DNA of 64,000 nt from Heterobasidion occidentale (Eukaryota > Basidiomycota > Agaricomycetes > Russulales > Bondarzewiaceae), in assembly GCA_039111635.1 (NCBI GenBank), contig JBCAQO010000002.1:3472001-3536000 (forward strand), written 5' to 3'. This document shows positions 12,002 to 22,753 of the stretch, piece by piece. The position numbers were made by a program, and so were the translations under genes. The notes below the pieces were generated by a model. It saw only the letters and a list, made by a program, of their open reading frames with translations. It did not search any database and was not told the DNA's origin. Numbering within the stretch: position 1 is the first letter of the stretch; every line of letters begins with the position of its first letter.

Positions 12002-12499
12002 CTAGTCTGCCTTCGTTGCAGCAAGCACGCCGTGGCATGTGTGCCACACGGCCGTGACGAACGCCTTTGGTGTTCGGACGTTCGCGCCGGAGCCCGATGA
12101 AAAAGGAAGGAAATAAGAAAAGAAATAAGCACGGAGCGAGCTGCGGAAGGAGCTGGATGCGCGATTAGTACGGTCAACGCGCGAGAAACGAGCCGTAAAT
12201 CAAGGATGGGCGTGCGGGCTCACCAGAGCAGCGAAGCCCGGGCGCGGCTCGGCGGGGGGCGAGGACGGCCGGGCGGCCGGGTCGTCGTGCAGATGGGTAA
12301 GAGGTGTCTGTGCAAAAAAAAACGGAAAGAAAAGAATGAGAATTTGCGGGTTTGAAAATGTGGGGAGGATGCGCGAGCGTATGGGGAGGGAGCCACGCAC
12401 CATGGATGCGTCGCTGTGGTGCCGTGGGGCGTGCACGCGGCGGTACGGGTGGTACCTGTAAATGCGGGAGCTGCGGTAGGAAATAGAGTCGCGGGCCAT
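12002..12499 (-). pseudogene. Decayed third copy of the small four-exon gene, missing exon 3
   Basis: Exon 1 (12401-12499) starts at ATG and ends in M followed by a GT donor. It carries YRYHPYRRVHAPRHHSD, matching the RYHPYPRxYPSHYED stretch of the intact copies. Exon 2 (12224-12307) ends PGFAAL before GTGAGC, matching SSFAL/GTGAG in the others. Exon 4 (12002-12064) reads AFVTAVWHTCHGV then TAG, matching AFAVAVQRKCRRTV but cut short. The acidic exon 3 is absent: a sequence like the end of intron 3 (GTGCTTATTTCTTTTC) follows almost directly after intron 2. All junctions in the family are phase 0, so the reading frame survives the loss. A TATA-like TACTTAAAG lies about 75 bases upstream. It may be a relic or a shortened, still expressed protein. 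Confidence 0.6.
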
Positions 12500-14594
12500 A
12501 TGGCGAGAGAATGGGTAGAGATAGAAATGGTTGAAAGAAAGAGAGAGCGGGCAGTCAGGGAGGGGGGGGTCTTTAAGTACCCACCAAGTGAATGGGAAGT
12601 TGATCGCCCACGAGAGAGCGACCAGAGCTATGACAGCAAGGTCGCCGTGTCCGATTATGGCAGATGGACTGCCGGCGACTCAGACGATGCTCTGCAGATG
12701 TGCGATCGTCCAGCGCCGTGCGATCGTCTAGTGATATGCGCGCGTTAAGATTGCTTCTTCCCGCTGGTACAGAATACATGGACGTTTTTGTGCGCCAAAC
12801 CAGTGTCTAGATGGATACTACATCCCGTTCTGTCAGCACCAGATGCATGCGGACGGTCCGTGGCCGAACGCAAGTCCAGTGCTCTGCTCCGTGTCCGGCA
12901 TCGATCCACAGGTCGGTCGGAGGTGCACCGCGAACGTCTTCGGCAGGTGCGGGCTGGGCTTTGCGAACAGAAAACCATCTACTGGACGAGCAGTGTCCGT
13001 CTTCCCTCATTTTCTAAATAGTTGAACCTGATCAATCGTTCCAGAATAGAATATCGCGCTCAAGGGCGATGGACTGCATGTCCCCCGATATGAATGATAG
13101 TCATGGACAGCGATCTGGAAGCAGCCTTGCTGAGACGAGCGCGCTCTCCGAGGTGAGATGAACCGATCTCACAGCATACACGGGTTAGCTTAGACTCTAA
13201 CATAACAAGCATATATGCTCGTCATGTCAGCCTCGTTTCCTGTACTTGAGAGATAAGAAAGCCTACCGCATGGACACAGATGCAACCCTGACATGACGAA
13301 CGTACATGCTCGTTATGCTAGCGACGCATTTGGGGCGGCAAGTCAAGAATATAACGAGGACGCACAAATGATATTTTCTTCCGAGGTGCTAGAGTGGTTG
13401 TATTGCTGCCTCCACCGAATTGAAAACAAATGAAACCCAGGGTTTAGTATGATGTTGAGGATCTGTTCACGAGATGAGACGAAAAAACGTGCCAGCTCTC
13501 GCCGAGGATAAATGTCGCGAAAATTGCGGCACTGTTACTAGCCAAAGCACACAAGGTCTCGTCGTTGCTTCGGAAGCCTGCTCATGTAATGTATGTTTGG
13601 TTGTGAACGCGTCTCTGGGGAGACGGTTGAGACATTTGTGGTGCGAAGACTTTTTTTTCGGAAAGGAGCTGTAGCTGGGTCCAGTGCTGGCATCTCGCCG
13701 TCCAAGACGGCGGGTGCGCAGACGCATCACATAGGCGCCCACGGCGCCCAGTCAACCTCTTCACTGCCTCTTCCCACCCTCTCCATCTAGACCACACTGT
13801 ACTGGTTACTCACCATTCGTCCTCTACGAGTAGCTTTGGCCTACATGGAACATCGTGATTGTACTGCTGGTAGCCTTTCGGCCCAAGATACTCTTGACTA
13901 TTACCAGTCTATGTACCCCCGCTGCCTTGGAGTACACTCGCCTTGGTTATCAAATTCCCACCGTGTCGACGCGGGGCTAATAGACCACAAAGCTGCGACT
14001 CCTCGCTGAGGCTGGTGGTTGGAAGAGCTCATAAATGGTGAGGCATTCTTCAAATTGTCGTTTCAAAACTGAGATGACTGGCAGCCTCGCCCTCGTCGCA
14101 TCAGAGTGAATTCTCACCGATGAGCCCTCGCCATGCTTCAGAGTGTGAATTCCAGATTCCCAACACAGAAATATCGCAGCCATATCTGCGCACGGCTCGC
14201 CCAACACCGTCTGTCCATGCGCGAGTCAACTCTGCCCACGTTAAGCCGCGTGCAAAAATTCATCCAGTCGCCAATTGCCCAATCTCATGCTTCGCCTCAG
14301 CTCGAAAGCCTGCGTATCTCAGATGAAATTCGATTTCTTATCCTAGGTGTCGATTGACCCAGCCAGTCTCCCCATTCCTTCCATCCAAACTCCCCTCGAC
14401 TCCTCGGCGCTTCCGCCTGTACGTGCTATACGATCCCATCGACTGGGTTGCAAGGAGCAGGGAGATACTGAGGGATTTCAGCGCACCGTCATTTGCTATG
14501 CTAGTTTCGAATAGAATTGCCTGCTTCAACCTCATCGCACGAGACAAAGCTCGAGCAATCTCCCAAACAAACAGGGTTCAACTAACTCTCTCAA
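12500..14594. other. Gene-poor stretch left of the tandem cassettes
   Basis: No coding region is convincing; open frames are short and unrelated to each other. The stretch contains a 125-base inverted repeat at 13197-13321 (listed separately). It may be what remains of a more ancient cassette copy, since a decayed small gene lies on its left, but I find no recognisable kinase-like remnant in it. Confidence 0.45.
13197..13321. mobile_element. 125-base MITE-like element with 34-base terminal inverted repeats
   Basis: The left arm 13197-13230 begins CTAACATAACAAGCATA. The right arm 13288-13321 is its reverse complement with five differences out of 34 bases. The 57-base centre has no coding potential. 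Size and structure fit a miniature inverted-repeat element or a long hairpin. No clear target-site duplication is visible in the flanks, so mobility is an inference. Confidence 0.55.
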
Positions 14595-14915
14595 TATCAC
14601 TTCAAGGCCCTCGAAAGAACACGACAACGACAGCATAGATTTCAGAGCAAGTTCAAGGACAAGAAATACGACTATAATACAGTACGGAGTCACCTGCTCG
14701 ACTCTACTAACATGATGTTAGATCATATATATACAACTCAATGACTGGACGCAAGTTCACTCAAGAACTCGAAACTGTAATTTATACGCGACACCTTCGT
14801 GTTGACCATGGTCAGGATGAGAACGCGGGTGCCGTCCCAGCGACAATTGCGAGACTCAGCCTCCTCAAGAAGTTTGCCGGTGCATCAAGAAACGGACGAA
14901 AAACGAACGATTCAA

Positions 14916-15605
14916 TCAGTTGAGGAGATCAAACCGGAGTTCGTCCTCTATCTTCTTCACGGCAACCGTGCGGCGGCATTTACGCTGCACGGCCACGGCG
15001 AATGCCTGCAATTTCAACGAGCCGCGTATGAAAAAGAATAAGCACCGGTGTGAGCAAAGGACGAAAGCTCGCGGCTCACGAAGACATAATGACTCAAAGT
15101 TTTCAGATTGAGCCTGTTGCGGCGGTCGACGGCTGTGTCTGCGTCGTCCGACTCTGCTTCTATTTTGATATCACAATCCTCGATGATGATCGCTGGCTGC
15201 CAATCAAACGTTGGGCACTCGATCAAATTGCCGCACAAAGAGGACGGAGGAATACAAAATCTGAGCTCACCAGAGCGAAGCTGGAGCGCGGCTGGGGCTG
15301 GAAAATCGGCGGATCGCTGTACCGATAGTCGACAGTCATCTGCAGATCGCACACAAACACGGATGGAGGAAACGATTCGTGAGCGTCCAGCGGTGCAGAA
15401 AAACACGCGAGAAGATGGAACGGCGAGCGCGTACCATATAGCCTTCGTGGTGCGAAGGGTGTGCACGAGGATATGGGTGAAATCGTCCGAGGTGCGAGGC
15501 ACGGTACGCGGGTAGACGCGACGTGTCCGCCGGATTGCTCATGGTACTCAAGTTGCTGGACATGACGAGGGTGAAAGATGGGTAGGGAGGGCAGACGCTA
15601 GGCAT
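14916..15605 (-). CDS. Small uncharacterised four-exon protein, cassette copy 1
   Basis: I do not recognise this family. Exons are 15435-15605, 15271-15339, 15080-15196 and 14916-15005, giving 148 residues; every intron is phase 0 with GT-AG ends. Exon 1 encodes a Pro/Ser/Tyr/His-rich N-terminus (PPYPSFTLVMS, RFHPYPRAHPSHHEGYM). Exon 2 reads TVDYRYSDPP and ends SSFAL. Exon 3 is acidic (PAIIIEDCDIKIEAE, then DDADTAVDRR). Exon 4 is basic then acidic (AFAVAVQRKCRRTVAVKK, IEDELRFDLLN). There is no signal peptide, membrane span or known motif. The same four exons occur in copy 2 with conserved protein sequence, which is why I treat it as real. A TATA box at 15788-15796 and a CT-rich leader suggest strong expression. 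Met 1 is preferred over the internal Met 15 because the residues before it are conserved. Confidence 0.75.
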
Positions 15606-16037
15606 GCGGCAGGCCGGGCCCCCTAGTAGTGTACTTGTGTGTAGAAAGGATCTGTGAGGTAGTCAGAGGCCGAAACCCCAGCAAAGAGGGTGGAGGGTAG
15701 AAAGTGAGGGAGGGAAGGGATGAACAGGAAGAAACGAGGGGGAAGAAAGAACGCGAAGGGGGGCGCAAAGTAAGAGAGTCGCCCAGCCCTTATATACCCA
15801 TGAGCGAATTCAGTCGGCAAAAACCAGCGAGAATCGCGCTCGAGACCGTGCACCGCGCCATGAGGGGTGCCCGCGTCCCTTTTGGGCAAAGTAGCCACCC
15901 ACGATCAGGCGGTGTTCGAGTCGCGTCGGGGCGACGGGACCGATTAACGTGCGCGAATTGGCAACCCCCCGTGTGAGATTTGCTTCCGTCGTCAGATATA
16001 CCTCCGCTGGACGAAACTACCCTCGCATAGAAATTGC
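15606..16037. other. Promoter and leader of small gene copy 1, conserved between cassettes
   Basis: On the minus strand this holds the 5' leader and TATA region of the small gene. DNA upstream of the TATA box (about 15800-16040) is clearly similar to the same region of copy 2, including CGAGACCGTGCACCGCGCCATGA. This may be shared regulatory DNA rather than coding sequence. Confidence 0.55.
15788..15796 (-). promoter_or_regulatory. TATA box of small gene copy 1
   Basis: Minus-strand TATATAAGG lies about 185 bases upstream of the ATG at 15605. A long pyrimidine-rich stretch follows it, a pattern common at strongly transcribed fungal promoters. An equivalent box occurs in copy 2. Confidence 0.65.
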
Positions 16038-16315
16038 TCATGGTGTCGAGATGGACCTCTCAGAGGATACGAGACTGCGCAAAGGCGATCCGCGTCCCGT
16101 CGAACCGACTCGGGGAAAAGGGTGGACAAACGAATGACGAGGAGCATCTGGGATTACACATGGCTGCAGAATGCTTTCGGTGAGTAAAACAACCCAACTC
16201 AAAAACTTAACAGCGTGAAAAGACGATATTAATGAGATATAGCAGGTTTGCAATCCCTGCTGGATGAAGACGTACACCCCATTGCACAGTCGAACTTCTT
16301 GGCACACCCAGATCC

Positions 16316-16979
16316 TCAACCTCTCGTCCCCTTCCCATGATAACGATAAAAGCATATATCAAGCATGCTTTCATGGACGTCTGGCATACCAGAATCCCCA
16401 CATTCCACATTCCATCTACCATGTAGCCAGGCAAGCACAGCAACGCGTCTGTCACATCCACCGGCTGCACGAGCGTGAAGGCCCTTGACTGTCTCCACAT
16501 CCATGTGTTTCAGGTCATCATTATGTTTCCCATCCTGCCAACCCGGATACTCTGCAAAACACACAGGTTGCGCAATTTCGCTTGAAGACGACCGAGTCGA
16601 CGCCTGCCGGCGTGACGAGAGTGACTCTAGTATGTCACGCATCATCACAAGATCAGGGCCACAAGCTGAGGCAGGTGTCTCTCGTCGACTTCCATCACGA
16701 AAAACATGTATGCTGAACCCAAGCACCAACAGTGCGATGAGCGTGCATCTGCAGCCGCCCATGCCATCACAAGGCAATGCAAAAAGCTTCAAGCTTCAAG
16801 CCTGAGCACGCACGACGCTGTCGCAGCGCGACAGCTCCAATGAACTCGAAAAGCGCAACGCATACACCCAACCTCCCTCAAAATCCAGAAAACAGAAAGA
16901 AACAAGAGAAAGGAAGGCGCACCGAATACTGAGATTCATGCTCTGACGAGACCGAGTCCCCCACATCATCACCAGCTCA
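16316..16979 (-). CDS. Possible small membrane-anchored protein in cassette 1 (weak)
   Basis: A tentative two-exon model. Exon 1 starts ATG ATG TGG at 16979 (MMWGTRSRQSMNLSIR) and ends at a GTGCGC donor near 16921. A conserved acceptor (CTGCAG before ATGCACG) joins in phase to RCTLIALLVLGFSIHVFRDG, a possible signal anchor, followed by a hydrophilic region ending YHGKGTRG at 16316. The matching DNA in cassette 2 keeps the donor and part of the sequence (SRETPASA) but has stops. A further open block at 16038-16190 (ending SSERSISTP) also has a similar counterpart in cassette 2 (SSERVISIP) and may be a last exon. No family is recognised, and the model could be wrong. Confidence 0.3.
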
Positions 16980-18103
16980 TCCAAGACCTAGGATCAAAAA
17001 ACGAGCTGAGCGGCATAGCAAAAAGCATACCAATTTTCATGCTCTTCTGCGAGAACGGCCCACTTCCTGTGAACATCCGACTCCTAAATTCTCCATCGAC
17101 TTCAACTCCAGGCGAATTTTGCATTGAGGTTGACCACGGAGGACGCCGCTGGAATGTGTGTACAAATCGTGGTGAGGCCATGCTCTTTCGAAACTCTAGC
17201 CTGCTCAGGAATCAAATGAGTGCACGCTCCTCAATCCTCGCAGCACGATGCGGGTGACCAAAGCGCCCGTGCGACGTGCGCTGTGGTAGAGCGGGTTCGC
17301 GGTGGCTCGCCCCGGGCGTTTTGGTCGTCCGTACTTGGGAAGCGTCCACTATATGCGCTATCGCTTTCACATACGAGGCAAGAGCTGGAGTTGGGAGACC
17401 ACTGCAGACCGCAGCACCGAAGATGACCGTCTTCAAGTGTGCGAAACGTTTGGGCACCAGCCGGACTTCCAAGACCCTCAAGGCATCCTCCAGTGATCGG
17501 GTGCCCACGCCGCCCGTCGCATCACCAGGCCTGCGGACGCGGGATGGAGTGCGATGCTCAACTCGACAAATCAGAAGCAAAAAAGGTGATGGGTATGTCG
17601 TGTGTGGCGGATGCGGCGCGAGGCGGTCTGGCCTGTCTGAGCTGGTTTGAGTTGCAACCGATCGCGAGAGACCCAGCGAGCTCCGCGCGTCGCTCCGTCA
17701 CTGCGCCTCCTTCCCCTCTCCTCTGCTCACCTCACAGCACCTCAGAGAGTCAGTCTCGACCGTCAAGCTTTATCCACCCATCTTCGTTTGGCTCAGCAAT
17801 CTGCACATCTCCTGTTCCTAACATGCCCCACTGTCTAGTATGAATCGTGCTTTCTCCTGGCTTCAAATTCACCTACGGTACAGACGGCAGGTGGCGGCAC
17901 ACAGGTATCGATCGATACGGCACCACAAGATATGTCCAATTCAAAGCCACTCCGCTTGCTCTTGAATCTACGGTTCCAGGCTCCGAAGGGGTGCGTATTG
18001 TCTCGACATCCTATAAATTCGATAGCATCCTTTGGCTCCTCGCCCAGTTTCTTCGTCTCCCCAAAGCACCTCGCGCCCAGCCGTCTCGACACCTCAGAAT
18101 ACC
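16980..18103. other. Region between the weak minus-strand model and kinase-like copy 1
   Basis: Minus-strand frames here (for example 17181 down to 16969, reading SPGVEVDGEFRSRMFTG) have diverged counterparts in cassette 2, so this may once have been upstream exons of the same minus-strand gene. No splice path joins them in frame. The right end should contain the promoter of the kinase-like gene at 18104. Confidence 0.4.
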
Positions 18104-18980
18104 ATGACAAACGTTCCTGGCGCTCTCCGTATCGAGAGAAACAACCAAAGCACACTCAGACTGACCCAGTCACTGTCAGAGTCCGACAGACCATTCAATG
18201 CCACCGCAAAGATCGACTACGCTCTGGGAGGCCCCTGCCCAGCCGCTGTGGAACTGATGGGCTTAGAAGCGAACAGTCGATCGCGTCGGGTCTTTGCTGC
18301 GACACTCACGGTCGACGGCCTACATCATGACTTGCCAGGCCAGTGCTGCATCAAGATGGCTTTTGGCCCCGAGGAGTTTTACGCGCTCGTGCGTGAGCAT
18401 GCTCTCTACAGCCACGAGCTGCTTGATCTTGGTGGCATTGCTGTGCCGCGCTGTCACGGGTTCTTCGATGCAGTGGTGGACGGCGAGCTGGTCGGGTGTC
18501 TAGTGCTGGATCTGTGCGTCGGGACCATTGTTGTTCCAAAGGATCAGGCCTTGGAGCAAGCATTGACCGAGGGCAATTACACGGCGGAGGAAATATATTC
18601 TTACAGGAAGGGTGAGGAACGAGAGGAATTCCAGTAAGTCATCTTCGCGCTGTCGAATTCTCGCTTTTCACGAATGTTCCTTCAACAGTCGCCTGATCAT
18701 GGCGGCGATCTGCAAGTTGCACTCGGTCGGAGTCATACACGATAGACTATATCACTTTGCCCAGAACACCATAAAGCTGTATACGGACTATCGGCATTTC
18801 GTCATGCAGGGCCAGTCGGTCCTGGTAGTCGACTTTTCAACAGCACGCCCACACTCACACTTCTGTCCGGGCGGCACGCCGCATGTGCGGCGTAGCAATA
18901 GGATAGATGAACAGCCAGGCATAACCTGCACCGAGCTATTCTGGTCCGATCTTCTTTTCGGCGAACATGGTTCGGAGTAG
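18104..18980 (+). CDS. Protein-kinase-like (probable pseudokinase), cassette copy 1
   Basis: This belongs to a fungal protein-kinase-like family. Exons 18104-18633 and 18689-18980 give 273 residues; the junction is CA/T. The small lobe has a candidate ATP-lysine in QCCIKMAF (residues about 81-88). The segment LGGIAVPRCHGFFDAVVDGE and the hinge-like VGCLVLDLCVG follow. Exon 2 has LHSVGVIHDRLYHFAQN, the position of the catalytic loop, where the usual HxDxxxxN is disturbed, and VLVVDFSTARPHS, the position of DFG. An insertion (YHFAQNTIKLY) separates the loop from RHFVM relative to copy 2. The gene is short for an active kinase, so a pseudokinase or small-molecule-kinase-like role is inferred. 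It is transcribed away from the small gene of the same cassette. Confidence 0.7.
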
Positions 18981-19475
18981 TTGGTACATGTTGATACAGT
19001 GCCAAGTGTATCGGTGTAAACACAAGTTGGCCATCCCAAGCCGATGAGGGATCCAGTGTCCTTTATTTGAGAATATATTTGACCGCTTATCCCCCCGTCC
19101 AACCAGAAAGTGAGGCGAAATGTCCGGGGCATCGGGCGGCCTTCAAACATTTCAAACAAAGACGTTCAAGGCCTCGGACGATAACGACAGGACTGCATAG
19201 ATTGTGCAACGAACCGCAATTGACAAACATTCACGAACAGGAACGACGACTATGATACAGTGTGACGATGACTACGCGACAAACGGGACGGACGTATATA
19301 TACAGCACTCGATGAATCAGCACAAGAAATCGGGAATACGATGTCAACACGATATTTTCAAGCAATACAATGGCTTAGAAGGACGAAGGAGATGTCGTGG
19401 CAGGCAGTGGTAGTTTTGATGTTCAGCCCCCTCAAGGAGCTTGTCACCGCCTCATCAAGAAAAACGAGTGCACAG
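18981..19475. other. Junction between the two cassette copies
   Basis: No gene is supported. It holds the 3' flank of kinase-like copy 1, then the left border of copy 2 (similarity to 14595-14760 begins near 19165, including GTTCAAGGCCTCG and CGACTATGATACAGT). The right end is downstream of small gene copy 2. Confidence 0.5.
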
Positions 19476-20108
19476 TCAGTTCACGAACTCGAACCGGAGT
19501 TCGTCTTCGATGTTCTTGACGGTCAACGCTCTGCGGCATTTACGCCGAACGGCAAGAACGAACCCCTTTGAGTAACAGTTTGACATATTCGGCCCAAAAT
19601 AAGCGCATGCATATACACAACATAGAATGACGCACCATGATATAGTCGCCGATGTTTTTCATATTGAGCCTGGCGCGACGCTCGACGGCGGTGTCTGTGT
19701 CATCCGCGTCGCCGGCCTCTATCTCAAGATCACAGTCTTCAACTATGATCGCCGGCTACAGATCAGGAGCGATCACTCAATACAACAGCAGTCTATAAAA
19801 AAGGAATGCGATCAATCTGCACTCACCAGGGCAAAACTCGAGCGCTCACGAGCTTGCGGAGGCTCGCTGTACCGATAATCAACGGTCGCCTATACATGAG
19901 AGGGGTGATGAGCATGCAGCAATCCATCAAACTGCGTAAAATGGCTTACCATATAGTCTTCATAGTGCGATGGGTATGTGCGGGGGTAGGGATGATACCT
20001 CCCGGAGTGGAAGCCGCGATATGCGGGTGGACGAGACGTGCCAGAATTGCCCATGTTATTGGACATGACAAGGGTAAAAGACGGATAGGGTGGGTTGATA
20101 CTGGGCAT
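19476..20108 (-). CDS. Small uncharacterised four-exon protein, cassette copy 2
   Basis: This is the paralogue of the gene at 14916-15605, with the same structure: exons 19950-20108, 19827-19889, 19636-19755 and 19476-19565, all junctions phase 0, 143 residues. Exon 1 carries PPYPSFTLVMSNN and RYHPYPRTYPSHYEDYM. Exon 2 has TVDYRYSEPP and ends SSFAL. Exon 3 is acidic (PAIIVEDCDLEIEAGDADD, then TAVERRARLN). Exon 4 reads GFVLAVRRKCRRALTVKN then IEDELRFEFVN. Many differences from copy 1 are conservative (D/E, I/L/V, K/R), and introns have diverged more than exons, which points to selection on the protein. A TATA box lies at 20317-20326. Function unknown. Confidence 0.75.
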
Positions 20109-20562
20109 CCGGCAGGCAAGGCCCGCTGATAGTGTGGTTGTATGTAAAATGAAAGAGCTGTGGCCCGTGGCGTGGGTTGAGAGAAGAAAACCGAACAAAG
20201 AGAGTGGGGGCGAAGTGAAGGGTCAAATGTGGTGGGAAGGATGAAGGGAGAGGGATAGGGAGAAAAGAAAGGGAGAAGAAAGGGCGTAAGGGGGGCGTAA
20301 AGCAAGAGAATCATGCCCTTATATAACTCGCCAGTGAATTCAGTCGGCAAACCGACGAGAATGGCTCTCGAGACCGTGCACCGCGCCATGACGGGGTCTC
20401 CGCGTCCTATTTGGGCCAAGTAGTCACCCACGATCCAGCGGCGTTCGAGTCGCGTAGGCGGGACCGATTTCGACGTGCGCCGATTGACCGCCCCTGTGTG
20501 AGATTTGCCTCCGTTGTCGAAAATACCTCCGTTCGACGATAATACCCTCGCGTTGGCATAAC
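20109..20562. other. Promoter and leader of small gene copy 2
   Basis: Minus-strand leader rich in C and T, TATA box at 20317-20326, then a block (20330-20560) that is similar to the equivalent region of cassette 1. No separate gene is supported. Confidence 0.55.
20317..20326 (-). promoter_or_regulatory. TATA box of small gene copy 2
   Basis: Minus-strand TTATATAAGG about 210 bases upstream of the ATG at 20108, at the same relative place as the box of copy 1 and followed by pyrimidine-rich leader sequence. Confidence 0.65.
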
Positions 20563-22000
20563 TCAAGGAATCGAGATGACCCTCTCAGAAGATACTGGAC
20601 TACGCCGCGGTGATTCGCGTCCCATCCCAAGAAAAGTTCGGGCAAACGAAGGGGTGGCAGCATCTGAGGTTCGATAAGTCTGGAGAACATTTTCAGTGAG
20701 TGGAACAAGTAACGAACTCAACAGCATGAAGGAGACGGGCTCATGAAGTGTATTAGACTGTAATTCTGACAAAAATGCATAGACCAAGGCCTGCGATCGA
20801 ACCCGGTCTTAGTGAAAGTCCAGATAAACGCGATAATATCATCCCCCCTTCCACATAAACGACATACGCGCATGTTAACAGTCAAAACGACCATTTCTGA
20901 GCGTATTTGCTTGCAATATTCCGCTTTCAGCCCCTTCTCAATGCACGCCCAGTGGGCTCAGCTGCGCGCCTGTCACGCTTTCTAGCCGCATTTCCAGAAC
21001 AAAGACCCTGGGCCGCGTCGATGAGCCTCATCCGTTAATCTCTTCCCTATTCCTATAATCCTCGACTTTCTAGAACACCACCCGGTTGCGCAGTTGCGCT
21101 CGCCAGCCATAGACCACCAAGTCCACGTCCGCTGCGTGACAGACGTGACCATACTTGTGTCACAGATCCTCATAGGATGGAAGCGCGATGCGAGCAGAGG
21201 CAGGTGTCTCCCGCGACTACCAACACTCTGTTGCGTCTTCGCTGAACCAACCCATCAACAGACTGATGTGCGTGAATTTCCGCCATCCACGCCAATTCTG
21301 GCATTTCAGCGAGCTTCAAGCCTTGCGCGTGAGCCCTCGTCGCGATAAAATGGTTTCAACGAAGAGCGCAGCGCATACAACCACGTTCCAGCATGTGTCC
21401 CCTCAAGATCCAAAATATAGAAATGAACAAGAGCGAAGACGCACCAGAGTTTCAGGTTGTGATGCGAACTAGCTCACATTATTGCCCGCCCGTCAAAAGC
21501 GAGGATCCGGACCTAGGATCAAAAGTCTAACTGAGCGGTATGGCAGAAAACATACCAAAGTCTCGAGCTCTTATTGAGAGCGACTTGCTGCGCGATGAAC
21601 GCACCCCTTTGGATATCTCACTCCCAAAAAATCCAGCTCGCCAGTCATCGAGAATCGAGGACTCCCGCGGAAGCAGAGAAACCCACTCGAGCGCACGTCC
21701 AAATCTCGATGCTCTTCATAATATCTTCCCCGTCTGGGTAGAATCATCCTCGGCGTAGGATGCGGGTGTCCAAGGTAGCCTTCGCCTGCGAGCAGAAAAT
21801 CCCCTGCAGAATTGGGGCAAGAAGACAGCGCGATGTTCGAGGATCGAGCAGCAGCACAGGCCCGCCGTCCAAGACGGCGATACACAAGCTTAAGCCTACT
21901 TGTGCGGAGGCTCCCAGATCCTTGCAGCACACTACGGGCGAAGGCACTGATGCTTGAGCAGACATCAGTGGAATGCGCTACCGTGCGTGCGAAGAAGAGC
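20563..22000 (-). pseudogene. Degraded counterpart of the weak minus-strand gene of cassette 1
   Basis: DNA similarity to 16038-17260 is visible in pieces: SSERVISIP-stop at 20563, SRETPASA near 21210, donor GTGCGTC near 21450, and intron ends GTATGTTTTC and TTGATCCTAG near 21510-21555. In the segment matching the cassette 1 start exon all three frames are closed, and an in-frame stop precedes SRETPASA. No intact gene remains. Confidence 0.35.
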
Positions 22001-22753
22001 ATGTGGGGCGACTGTCGAATATCAAGTAGTGGACTGCAGCACGAAACTGGACGACCACATCATGGACGTGCATGAATGCGCGGGAAATATTTGAGCGTTA
22101 GCTGAGTGGATGCGAGCTGGGCGTGCAGTACACCGCGGATGGAACACGATTCTCAACACGAGGATTCAGATATTCAAGAGTAAGCGTGACTATGTCATGG
22201 TCTGGCGATGAATATCGGTAGGCGGTGGCGACGAGTCTGGCTGGTTTGAGTCGCAGCCGACCGCTAGACCCAACGAGCTCCGCAGCCTTCGCGACATTCT
22301 GCGACATCCGCTCACATTCCTCTCTCCTTTGATTCCCCCTCCCCAGCTTCCGCGCATCCCTCAGGCTACTCGCGTCGTCAAAAAGCATCGTTTCTGCGAC
22401 ATAATTTCAATGTTGGCTCAGCCTGATTTATGTTCGCTATGTTCGGCCAACACAGCATGCCTCCCGCTCCCAGCACTTCTTGGTACACCCCTCTTGAGCT
22501 GAGTCCTGCGGTCAGCTTACGGTCGAGAGCTCAATGCCCGAATACCCCTACAGACGGTAAGTGGCGGTAGGAAGACTTCGACTAATCGCCACAGTGCTTG
22601 AGTGCCAACGAGTGGCTCACCATCGGGAGGCACAATTCATGGCTTCAAAGATGCGCCCATCGTCGCGTTGTTTATAAGTGGCATTCGGGGTGCTCTCCAC
22701 CATCTCCAGTCCCATTCCTTCGTCATTCCAAACTCGCCGTTCTCGCAGTCACT
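22001..22753. other. Upstream region of kinase-like copy 2
   Basis: No gene is supported. It corresponds to 17260-18103 of cassette 1 and should hold the promoter of the gene at 22754. Confidence 0.4.

Larger units (their letters stand above)
14595..19010. repeat. Cassette copy 1 of a tandem segmental duplication
   Basis: This segment and 19165-23521 share the same order of elements: an ATA-rich border, small gene (-), TATA box, conserved non-coding block, a minus-strand coding-like block, then a kinase-like gene (+). Examples of shared DNA are CGACTATRATACAGT near the left border, GAATTCAGTCGGCAAA in the promoter, and GAGGCAGGTGTCTC in the middle. Borders are approximate. Confidence 0.75.
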
